From DATEPR01 sp036503065 (GTDB lineage Bacteria; Actinomycetota; Actinomycetes; Mycobacteriales; Pseudonocardiaceae), in NCBI GenBank assembly GCA_036503065.1, contig DASXXM010000266.1, positions 1 to 11,661 of the forward strand: a stretch of 11,661 bases of DNA, written 5' to 3'. Shown one piece after another: positions 6,794-11,661 of this stretch. The notes beneath the pieces are model-generated. The model was not told the origin of the DNA, ran no database searches, and saw only the letters and a program-made list of their open reading frames with translations. A program made the position numbers and the translations under genes. How positions within the stretch are numbered: position 1 is the first letter of the stretch; the number at the start of each line of letters is the position of its first letter.

Positions 6794-7630
6794 TCAGTCG
6801 CGCAGGAAGGCGAGGAGTTCGGCGTTGAAGGTGTCGGCGTGGGTCACGTTGAGGCCGTGCGGCGCGTCCTTGACCAGCACCAGTTTGCTGTTGTCGATGG
6901 CATCCGCGGTGCGTTTGCCGCTGATCTCGAAGGGGACGATCGCGTCGGAGTCACCGTGGATGACCAGGGTGGGCAAGGTGAAGGCCTTGAGGTCGTCGCG
7001 GAAGTCGGTGGTGGCGAACGCGGTGGTGCAGTCCAGCGTGCCCTTGGCCGACGCGGCCGCGGCGATCGAGGAGTTGTAGTTTCGCAGTTGCGGGCTGACC
7101 AGGTCGGTTCGGCCGTTGACCGCGAAGAAGTTCGTCACGAACTGGTCGACGTAGGCGACGCGGTCGGTTCGGATGCCGTCGTGGAACGCGGTCAGTGTCG
7201 CGTCGTCGATGCCGCCTTCCGGGTTGTCCTCGGACTTGTAGAGGTAGGGCGGGACGGCGGCGGCGAAGACCGCCTTGGCGACCCGCTCCGTGCCGTGCGT
7301 GCCGATGTAGCGGGCGACCTCGCCGCCGCCCATGGAGAAGCCGACCAGGGTCACGTTGGTCAGGTCGAGGTGTTCGAGCAGTCGGTGCAGGTCGGCGGCG
7401 AACGTGTCGTAGTCGTAGCCGCCCCACGGCTGCGACGACCCGCCGAACCCGCGCCGGTCGTACGTGATGACCCGATGTCCCGCGTCGATCAGGGCGGGCA
7501 CCTGGCCTTCCCACGACCGCCCGGACAGCGGCCAGCCGTGGATGAGCACCACGGGCGCGCCGGCACCGTGGTCCTCGTAGTACAGCTTGACAGGAGCGCC
7601 GTTCTCGTCGGCGACAGCAATGCGTGACAC
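6794..7630 (-). CDS. Cofactor-free (non-haem) chloroperoxidase / perhydrolase, alpha/beta hydrolase
   Basis: A 278-residue alpha/beta hydrolase of the bacterial non-haem haloperoxidase group. The catalytic triad is S99 (GFSMGG), D229 (HGDSDAIVP) and H258 (DAPHGLNVTH). Each is exactly one residue beyond Ser98, Asp228 and His257 of the Streptomyces aureofaciens bromoperoxidase A2. HGWPLSGRSWE holds the oxyanion loop, and ITYDRRGFGGS is the family signature after strand 4. These proteins make peracids from carboxylic acids and peroxide; halogenation is a side effect, and many act as esterases. GTG 7630 was chosen because AGGA lies 8 nt upstream and the product then has the family's usual length; the open frame extends to 7675. 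It lies 61 bp downstream of the PPOX gene and may have its own promoter. No signal peptide is seen. Confidence 0.92.
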   Translation of the reverse strand: MSRIAVADENGAPVKLYYEDHGAGAPVVLIHGWPLSGRSWEGQVPALIDAGHRVITYDRRGFGGSSQPWGGYDYDTFAADLHRLLEHLDLTNVTLVGFSMGGGEVARYIGTHGTERVAKAVFAAAVPPYLYKSEDNPEGGIDDATLTAFHDGIRTDRVAYVDQFVTNFFAVNGRTDLVSPQLRNYNSSIAAAASAKGTLDCTTAFATTDFRDDLKAFTLPTLVIHGDSDAIVPFEISGKRTADAIDNSKLVLVKDAPHGLNVTHADTFNAELLAFLRD

Positions 7631-7674
7631 GATACGAATCCTTTCGGCGTACGGGTCCCCGCAGCAGTCTTCCA

Positions 7675-7697
7675 CCCGACGGAACCGGCCGTCAGGG
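7675..7697 (-). terminator. Weak hairpin overlapping the PPOX-gene stop
   Basis: CCCGACGG pairs with CCGTC-A-GGG through a stem with one bulged A and a 6-nt loop. It spans the stop codon of the PPOX-family gene. It could attenuate transcription into the next gene. The stem is short by local GC standards, so confidence is low. Confidence 0.3.
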
Positions 7698-8078
7698 CTG
7701 GTCGAGCGTGATCGCGATCGCGCCCGGGCCGGACCTGCCGCGCCGCAGTTGGCTGTTCAGCAGGCCGATCCGGCCGAGCACCCAGTATTTCCGGGCGATC
7801 AGGCCCTGCACGCGGCGCACGTCGGACGCGTCGAGCAACCGGGCGCGGGCCGGCACCTCGGCGCCCGTCGGCCTGCCGCGCACGGTGCACGGCGCGACCC
7901 TGGCCGTGCCGTCCCGGCGGATGCGCTTCACCTTGCCCGCCTCGGGCGCGGTGGTCAGCACCAGTTCGTCGCCGTCACGCGCCACCCACACCGGCGTCGG
8001 CACCGCCGTGCCATCCTTGCGGAACGTCGTGAGCAGCAGGTACTTCGCGGTCGCCAGCCGGTCGATGTCGTCGGGCAT
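7692..8078 (-). CDS. PPOX-class F420-dependent oxidoreductase
   Basis: A 128-residue single-domain protein of the pyridoxamine-phosphate-oxidase-like split barrel, in the actinobacterial group that uses cofactor F420. The pattern is clear: LATAKYLLLTTFRKDG, then VPTPVWVARDGDELVL, then GKVKRIRRDGTARVAPC, then ARKYWVLGRIG, ending with AIAITLDQP. Mycobacterial Rv2061c is of the same kind and size. Physiological substrates of this group are mostly unknown; F420H2-dependent reduction of small unsaturated compounds is the family expectation. The ATG at 8078 fits family length, but no good ribosome binding site precedes it. The first 104 bp lie inside the 3' end of the upstream alpha/beta hydrolase gene in another frame, so it probably depends on translation of that gene. 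Confidence 0.88.
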   Translation of the reverse strand: MPDDIDRLATAKYLLLTTFRKDGTAVPTPVWVARDGDELVLTTAPEAGKVKRIRRDGTARVAPCTVRGRPTGAEVPARARLLDASDVRRVQGLIARKYWVLGRIGLLNSQLRRGRSGPGAIAITLDQP

Positions 8079-8937
8079 GCGTCCATGCTGCCACCTCGAC
8101 GCGCGCCAGCAGTTCCGACGTGGCCGCCACGACCAGGTCCGGCTGGTAACGCGGGATGCAGTGGCCGCCGTCGTCGACGATCACGTGCCGGGCGTCGGAA
8201 CTGGCGCGGACGAGGTACGCGTGCCACGCGGTCGCGATCCGTCGCAGCCGGGCCGCGAGCTGATGGGTCTGTTCGCCGGAGATCACCGTCAGGGGCACCG
8301 CGATGGCCGGATACGCGGTCATGGCGCGTAGTTCGGCCCTGCTGTGCAGTAGACCGCCGAATTCGCGTCGTGCCGTGCGGTGCGACTCCGGGCGACGCAT
8401 CTCCGCTGCGAGCACCGCGCGTTCGGCGTCGGTCAGGGCGGCCAGCGGGCTGGTGCTGCTGCGGGTGACGCCGCGCAGCACCGGCAGTCCCATCGCCACG
8501 TCGATCAGGCCGAGCCGGGCCAGGGACTCCATGGCGAGATAACCGGCCTGTCCGAACGGTTCCGCCCACCACGCGTGGCGCAGGACCCACCGATCCGGGA
8601 TCGGGTCGATGAGCACGAGGCCGGCCACCAGGTCGGCTCGGGTCGCGGCGAGGTGGCGGGCGATGGTGGCACCCAGGCTGTGCCCGACGACCACGGCCGG
8701 ACCGCCCGCGCACGCGATCACGTGGGCCAGGTCGGCGGCGAGTGCCGTGACACCACGGCTACCGCGGGCCTGCGGGCTGGCGCCGAGGCCGCGCCGGTCG
8801 TAGGTGACCACCCTGGTCACGGCCGCGATGCCGTCGCGCAGCCGGGACCAGCCCGCCGACGACGCGCCCATGCCGGGCTCGCAGACCACGGCGGGGCGAC
8901 CCGCGCCTGCCGCGTCGATCCAGATCGTCGGCGTCAC
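7975..8937 (-). CDS. Alpha/beta hydrolase, unknown substrate
   Basis: A 320-residue alpha/beta hydrolase fold protein. CEPGMGASSAGW (19-30) is the oxyanion loop, VVTYDRRGLGAS follows strand 4, VVVGHSLGA sets nucleophile S87, and DDGGHCIP sets H259. The usual acid after strand 7 is not obvious; D111 after strand 6 (LVLIDPIPD) is a candidate. GTG 8937 overlaps the TGA of the glycosyltransferase fusion gene as GTGA (8934-8937). The minus strand has pyrimidines rather than a Shine-Dalgarno just upstream, so translation is likely coupled by re-initiation. Residues from about 287 to the end lie over the start of the PPOX gene and look like low-complexity read-through after the fold is complete. No signal peptide is seen. 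I cannot assign esterase, lactonase or other chemistry. Confidence 0.87.
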   Translation of the reverse strand: MTPTIWIDAAGAGRPAVVCEPGMGASSAGWSRLRDGIAAVTRVVTYDRRGLGASPQARGSRGVTALAADLAHVIACAGGPAVVVGHSLGATIARHLAATRADLVAGLVLIDPIPDRWVLRHAWWAEPFGQAGYLAMESLARLGLIDVAMGLPVLRGVTRSSTSPLAALTDAERAVLAAEMRRPESHRTARREFGGLLHSRAELRAMTAYPAIAVPLTVISGEQTHQLAARLRRIATAWHAYLVRASSDARHVIVDDGGHCIPRYQPDLVVAATSELLARVEVAAWTHARRHRPAGDREVPAAHDVPQGWHGGADAGVGGA

Positions 8938-11030
8938 GCAGGGAGGGCCAGGTTCAGGCGGGTTGGTGCCGCGGGTTGCCCGATTGCCTTGCGGTACAAG
9001 GACTCGAAGCGGTCGAGGGTGCTGTCCAGGGAGTGCTCGGCGATCAGTTGGCGGCTGGCCGCGCCCATCCGGGCACATTCGTCGGGGTCGGTGAGCAGGT
9101 AGAGCAGGTGTCCGGCGAGCGCGGGTGCGTCGCCGGGCGGGTACAGCCAGCCGTTGCGGCCGGGGTGGACCAGGTGCGGCAGGGCCATGGCGTCGGCGGC
9201 GACCACGGGTTTGCCGGCGGCCATCGCCTCCATCGTGGCCAGGCTCTGGAGTTCGGCGACACCGGGCATGCAGAACACGTCACAGCGGGCGTAGGCGTCC
9301 ACGAGTGCGTCCTCGTCAACGAAGCCGAGGAACGCGACGCGGGCCGCGATGCCCAGCCGCTCGGCCAGTTCCTGCCAGGCGGCGCGGCGCGACCCGTCGC
9401 CGACGATCTCCACCTGAATGTCCAGACTCCGCTCGTCTACATGATGTTTGAGATGTGCTATAGCACATAGCAAATCCTCGACCCGCTTCTCCTCGTCCAG
9501 CCGTCCGACGAACAGCACCCGACCGCCGGACCGGACATCCGGGTCCGACTTCCGGTACCGGTCGATGTCGATCCCGCAGGACACGGCGACCGCGCCCGGC
9601 ATGCCGTTGTCCGACAGCAGCCGCACCGCGCGCGGGGTCGGCGCGGTGACGACGTGGGCCGCGCGGAACACGCGGCGCAGGTCCCACCAGCCGATCCGCG
9701 CTGCGGCGGCGCGCAGCCACTCGGGGATGCGGCCGTGGCCGTAGAGGTTCTCCGGCATGAAGTGGTTGGTCGCGACCACCGGTATGCCCCGTCGGCTCGC
9801 GGCGCGGACCAGCCCGCGCCCCAACAGAAAGTGGGCCTGCACGTGCACCACGTCCGGAGCAAGGTCGTCGAGTAACTCATCCGCGGCGCGGAACGCCCGC
9901 CACGGCGGGCAGGCGCGGAAGGTCGGATGGAACGGCGTGCGCCGGGACGCCACCCGGTGCACCACAACGCGCCCGACGGTCTCGACGGTCGAGCGGGCAT
10001 CGACGGCCGGGCACAGCACGTGCACCTCCCGCCCACGTCCGGCGAGGCCGGTGGCGAGTCGTTCGGCGAAGTGCGACGCGCCGTTGATGTCGGGTGGGTA
10101 GGTGTCCGCGCCGATGACGATCCGCAGTGGACGATCCACCGGCGGACCGGGCGGGGTCTGCGTCACAAGTTGCTCCACAATGGATGGATGGACCGGTTGG
10201 TTGCGGGCGAGCGCGACCACGCCCGCGACCGCGAGGACCGCGCACGCCACCAGGGCGACGGCGGTCTGGGGCAGGATGTGCGTCGCCTCGCCGAGCAGGC
10301 CGATACCGATGCCGACACCCAGCATCGGGTCGAGCACGGTCTGACAGGCCACGACCACCTGCGGCGGCCCACTGGCGTAGGCGTGCTGCACGAACCAGCC
10401 GCCGACCACGATCGCCACGAGCACGCCGACGACCACCAGCACGTTGATCCGGCCGAGCCCACCGGCCGCCACCCGGACGGCCGTCATGTGCACGAGCACC
10501 GACACCAGCCCGTAGGCCACCCCGGCGGCGCCGGCGAACGCGAGGCACCGGGTGCGCCCACGGGCCAGCGCGCCAACGGCACCGAACGCGCCGACGATCA
10601 GCGCGGCCACCAGCCCGGCACGAATTTCGACACCGGATGGCAGGGCCGGGGTGGCGGAGCCGGTGGCGGCCAGGACAACGAAGAGGCCGACCCCGAGCAT
10701 GCAGGTGGCCGCCGCCATCGCGGTCGGCCTGGTCAGCCGGGTACGGCTGGATCGGGTGGCCAGCAGGGTGGTGAGCGCGATGGCGAGCACGCCGACCGGC
10801 TGCACCACGACCAGCGGCGCCAGGCTCAACGCACCGGCATGCAGTGCGGCGCCAACGGCGGTAAGCCCGAATCCGGTTACCCAGCGTGGCGCACGCACGA
10901 TGCGCGCCCACCCGGCCAGCCGCAGACTGCCACCGTCCACAATGGTCCGCACCGCGTCCTGCTGCAACCAGGCCGCCACCGCAAAACAGCAAGCCGCCAG
11001 CACAGCCAACGCGATCGCGAGTCCGGTCAC
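8934..11030 (-). CDS. DMT-family membrane domain fused to GT4 glycosyltransferase
   Basis: One open frame of 698 residues with two clear parts. Residues 1 to about 275 form about nine hydrophobic helices with small-residue-rich segments and the pair VVVQPVGVLAIAL and VACQTVLDPMLGVGIG, as in actinobacterial DMT (EamA/NIPA-like) proteins. After a Pro-rich linker, residues about 302-698 are a GT-B glycosyltransferase of family GT4: RIVIGADTYPPDINGASHF at the acceptor-side N-terminus, GIDIDRYRK, VLFVGRLDEEKRVEDLL, and an EX7E donor motif with E593 and E601. GT4 enzymes of this type often transfer mannose or another hexose from a nucleotide sugar to a lipid or glycoside; the substrate here is unknown. 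GTG 11030 was chosen because GAGG lies 7 nt upstream and the first helix begins at once. No strong ribosome binding site marks a separate start for the second part. A 39-bp AT-rich island interrupts the normal codon pattern at residues 519-531. Confidence 0.88.
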   Translation of the reverse strand: MTGLAIALAVLAACCFAVAAWLQQDAVRTIVDGGSLRLAGWARIVRAPRWVTGFGLTAVGAALHAGALSLAPLVVVQPVGVLAIALTTLLATRSSRTRLTRPTAMAAATCMLGVGLFVVLAATGSATPALPSGVEIRAGLVAALIVGAFGAVGALARGRTRCLAFAGAAGVAYGLVSVLVHMTAVRVAAGGLGRINVLVVVGVLVAIVVGGWFVQHAYASGPPQVVVACQTVLDPMLGVGIGIGLLGEATHILPQTAVALVACAVLAVAGVVALARNQPVHPSIVEQLVTQTPPGPPVDRPLRIVIGADTYPPDINGASHFAERLATGLAGRGREVHVLCPAVDARSTVETVGRVVVHRVASRRTPFHPTFRACPPWRAFRAADELLDDLAPDVVHVQAHFLLGRGLVRAASRRGIPVVATNHFMPENLYGHGRIPEWLRAAAARIGWWDLRRVFRAAHVVTAPTPRAVRLLSDNGMPGAVAVSCGIDIDRYRKSDPDVRSGGRVLFVGRLDEEKRVEDLLCAIAHLKHHVDERSLDIQVEIVGDGSRRAAWQELAERLGIAARVAFLGFVDEDALVDAYARCDVFCMPGVAELQSLATMEAMAAGKPVVAADAMALPHLVHPGRNGWLYPPGDAPALAGHLLYLLTDPDECARMGAASRQLIAEHSLDSTLDRFESLYRKAIGQPAAPTRLNLALPA
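9438..9476 (-). repeat. AT-rich palindromic island inside the glycosyltransferase coding region
   Basis: Thirteen consecutive codons (residues 519-531, DLLCAIAHLKHHV) include CTA, ATA, GTA, TTG and AAA, and only 2 of 13 end in G or C, in a gene otherwise strongly G/C-ending. The block contains the perfect 16-bp palindrome ATGTGCTATAGCACAT (9453-9468). Read on the minus strand, it carries TGCTATG and TATAGCA in the same order as the palindromes of the array at 11070-11648. It looks like an intragenic copy of that element. Confidence 0.7.
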
Positions 11031-11095
11031 CGGCCCACCTCGCCGACACTCGGCACTCCGGCAACGACCGATGCTATATGCCATAGCACCCACGC

Positions 11096-11190
11096 GGACC
11101 GAACGTGCCGCCGGCGTCCATGTCCGCGACGCACAGTTCGGTGCCCTCCCACGGCATCGCCGTGTGGTTCCAGCCCAGCCACGCCAAGCT
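11096..11190 (-). pseudogene. Fragment of an S9-family (prolyl oligopeptidase-type) peptidase gene
   Basis: About 31 codons in one minus-strand frame read LAWLGWNHTAMPWEGTEL and then VADMDAGGTFGPR, with nearly all codons ending in G or C. The pattern LAWL-WDHP-MPWDGTEL-VA is that of the N-terminal propeller of actinobacterial S9 peptidases, recognised from memory. The frame is closed by TGA at the GTGA of the neighbouring repeat on one side and by TAG in the palindrome on the other. The piece therefore fits exactly between two repeat units and cannot be an intact gene. Confidence 0.55.
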
Positions 11191-11485
11191 CAGTCACCGG
11201 CCCACCTCACCAGCGCGCCCGACACTCCCGCGACCACCGATGCTATATGCAATAGCATCCGCGCCATATGCCATAGCATCCACGCAATATGCAACAGCAC
11301 CCGCAGGTCCGGCCAGGTGCCCAACTCTCCAGCGATCAACACTCTCGCGACCACCGATGCTATATGCCATAGCACCCGCGCAACCGCCGGTCACCGGCCC
11401 ACCTCGCCAACACCCGACACCGCACGACCACGTGTGCTGTATTCAATATGCAATAGCATCCAGACAAGTGCGGTCACCGGCCCAA

Positions 11486-11590
11486 CTGGACGGCCGCCTT
11501 GACAGGGTGTCCGGCCGGTTCGAGGGCGTGTCCGGCCGGTTCGAGGGCGTCGCGGACCGGATGGACGGCCTCGAGGACAAGCTGTCCGGC
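11486..11590 (+). pseudogene. Fragment encoding five coiled-coil heptads
   Basis: Thirty-five codons on the plus strand, almost all ending in G or C, encode five consecutive heptads: LDGRLDR, VSGRFEG, VSGRFEG, VADRMDG and LEDKLSG. The hydrophobic residues fall at the first and fifth places of each. Two heptads come from an identical 21-bp tandem repeat (11507-11527 and 11528-11548). The piece interrupts a repeat unit between its GGTCACCGGCCCA head and its CCACCTCGCC continuation. No start codon or ribosome binding site belongs to it. It looks like a piece of a coiled-coil gene, but a short functional peptide cannot be excluded. Confidence 0.45.
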
Positions 11591-11661
11591 ATCCACCTCG
11601 CCAGCGCTCAACAGCATCACGACCACCGATGCTGTCTGCCATAGCATCCTCGCCAGTCACC

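Larger units (their letters stand above)
11070..11648. repeat. Seven AT-rich palindromes, arms GATGCTAT and ATAGCATC around 5 nt
   Basis: The best copy (11239-11259) has 8-bp perfect arms and spacer ATGCA. Copies at 11072-11088 and 11358-11374 have perfect 6-bp arms (TGCTAT / ATAGCA) and spacer ATGCC. Copies at 11435-11460 and 11628-11648 have a changed base in the left arm. Copies at 11264-11280 and 11284-11299 keep mainly the right part. They are strikingly AT-rich for this genome. Most are preceded by CGACCACC or a close form and followed by C(A/T)CC. They could be binding sites for a dimeric protein or hairpins in the leader RNA; the sequence does not decide. Confidence 0.8.
11027..11660 (-). 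other. Chain of three short GTGA-overlapping open frames ahead of the fusion gene
   Basis: Because each repeat unit carries GAGG, 7 nt and GTGA, three leader frames appear on the minus strand: 11660-11391 (89 codons), 11394-11194 (66) and 11197-11027 (56). Each ends GEVGR-stop, and its TGA overlaps the next GTG. The last overlaps the fusion-gene start at 11027-11030. All three start-to-start distances (167, 197, 266) equal 2 modulo 3, as needed for this coupling. Codon use is mixed and not convincingly coding; the inserted gene fragments are read in other frames. They are best regarded as possible leader peptides. Confidence 0.25.
11021..11661. repeat. Array of diverged leader/start-site repeats (continues past the window edge)
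   Basis: This 631-bp stretch upstream of the fusion gene holds no confident gene. Its plus-strand unit begins GGTCACCGGCCCACCTCGCC, continues with a stretch like GACACTC-GCGACCACC, then an AT-rich palindrome, then CACCCGCG. Unit starts with GTCACCGGCCC lie near 11026, 11193, 11390 and 11473, and another GTCACC is cut by the right edge near 11657. The shortest spacing is 83 bp. On the minus strand each unit is palindrome, then GAGGTGGGCCG, then GTGAC, which is exactly the leader and start site of the fusion gene at 11030. Longer spacings are due to inserted unique DNA (11096-11190 and 11486-11590) or to extra palindromes (11264-11299). Confidence 0.85.

Noticed and set aside
4359..7079. Long plus-strand open frame running across the glucanase end and the dehalogenase
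   Set aside because: It reads through two well-supported genes in the wrong frame or strand and contains no family pattern.
5805..7630. Dedicated halogen-metabolism operon from the dehalogenase and chloroperoxidase pair
   Set aside because: A strong hairpin and a separate promoter divide the two genes, and cofactor-free haloperoxidases are mainly perhydrolases or esterases, so a shared halogen pathway is not supported.
11031..11093. Upstream ATG start for the fusion gene
   Set aside because: The extra residues come from the array repeat; GTG 11030 has GAGG at proper spacing and directly precedes the first membrane helix.
11105..11644. Plus-strand Pro/Ser-rich open frame through the array
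   Set aside because: It is an open frame by composition only, crossing all repeats and inserts; only the five-heptad stretch in it looks derived from coding DNA.
11021..11661. CRISPR array
   Set aside because: Units are about 80 bp, diverged, irregularly spaced and contain a start site; the spacers are host-like gene fragments of unequal size, and no cas gene is present.
11021..11661. Integron attC array or plasmid iterons
   Set aside because: There is no integrase or replication gene in view, the palindromes lack recognisable attC core sites, and spacers are not complete cassettes.

Overview
The window looks like chromosome of a high-GC actinomycete, most likely of the Streptomyces/Pseudonocardiales kind. 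The genes are very G/C-rich at third codon positions, several start with GTG, and the families are typical of the group (LacI-controlled glucan use, F420-dependent PPOX enzyme, cofactor-free haloperoxidase). I cannot name the genus. No rRNA, tRNA, CRISPR, transposase or integrase gene is visible.

Region 1 (1-5814) is a beta-glucan utilisation locus. The tail of a LacI-family regulator (1-164, +) converges on a GH3 beta-glucosidase with a PA14-like insert (161-2578, -). Divergent from it is a large secreted enzyme (2785-5814, +). It carries two separate glycosidase domains, a GH16 laminarinase-type domain and a clan GH-A TIM barrel, between two discoidin-type carbohydrate-binding domains. Two copies of AGAGCGCTCT, each just downstream of a plausible promoter, sit in front of the two divergent enzyme genes and are the likely operators of the LacI protein. 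The inferred logic is that the secreted enzyme cuts glucan outside the cell, short oligosaccharides are taken up by a transporter not in this window, and the cytoplasmic GH3 enzyme finishes them.

Region 2 (5805-8937) is a minus-strand run of small enzymes: a type I haloalkane dehalogenase, a non-haem chloroperoxidase-type alpha/beta hydrolase, an F420-dependent PPOX-family protein, and a third alpha/beta hydrolase. The last two overlap by 104 bp. The hydrolase start overlaps the stop of the gene before it as GTGA.

Region 3 (8934-11030, minus) is one open frame joining a DMT-superfamily membrane domain to a GT4 glycosyltransferase domain. A 39-bp AT-rich palindromic island with abnormal codon use lies inside the glycosyltransferase part.

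Region 4 (11021-11661 and beyond) is the most unusual part. It is an array of diverged copies of the leader and start site of the Region 3 gene, each with an AT-rich palindrome, a Shine-Dalgarno and a GTG. Between the copies lie short pieces that look like fragments of unrelated real genes: an S9 peptidase propeller piece and a five-heptad coiled coil. The palindrome of the array resembles the island inside the glycosyltransferase. The array runs off the right edge of the window.
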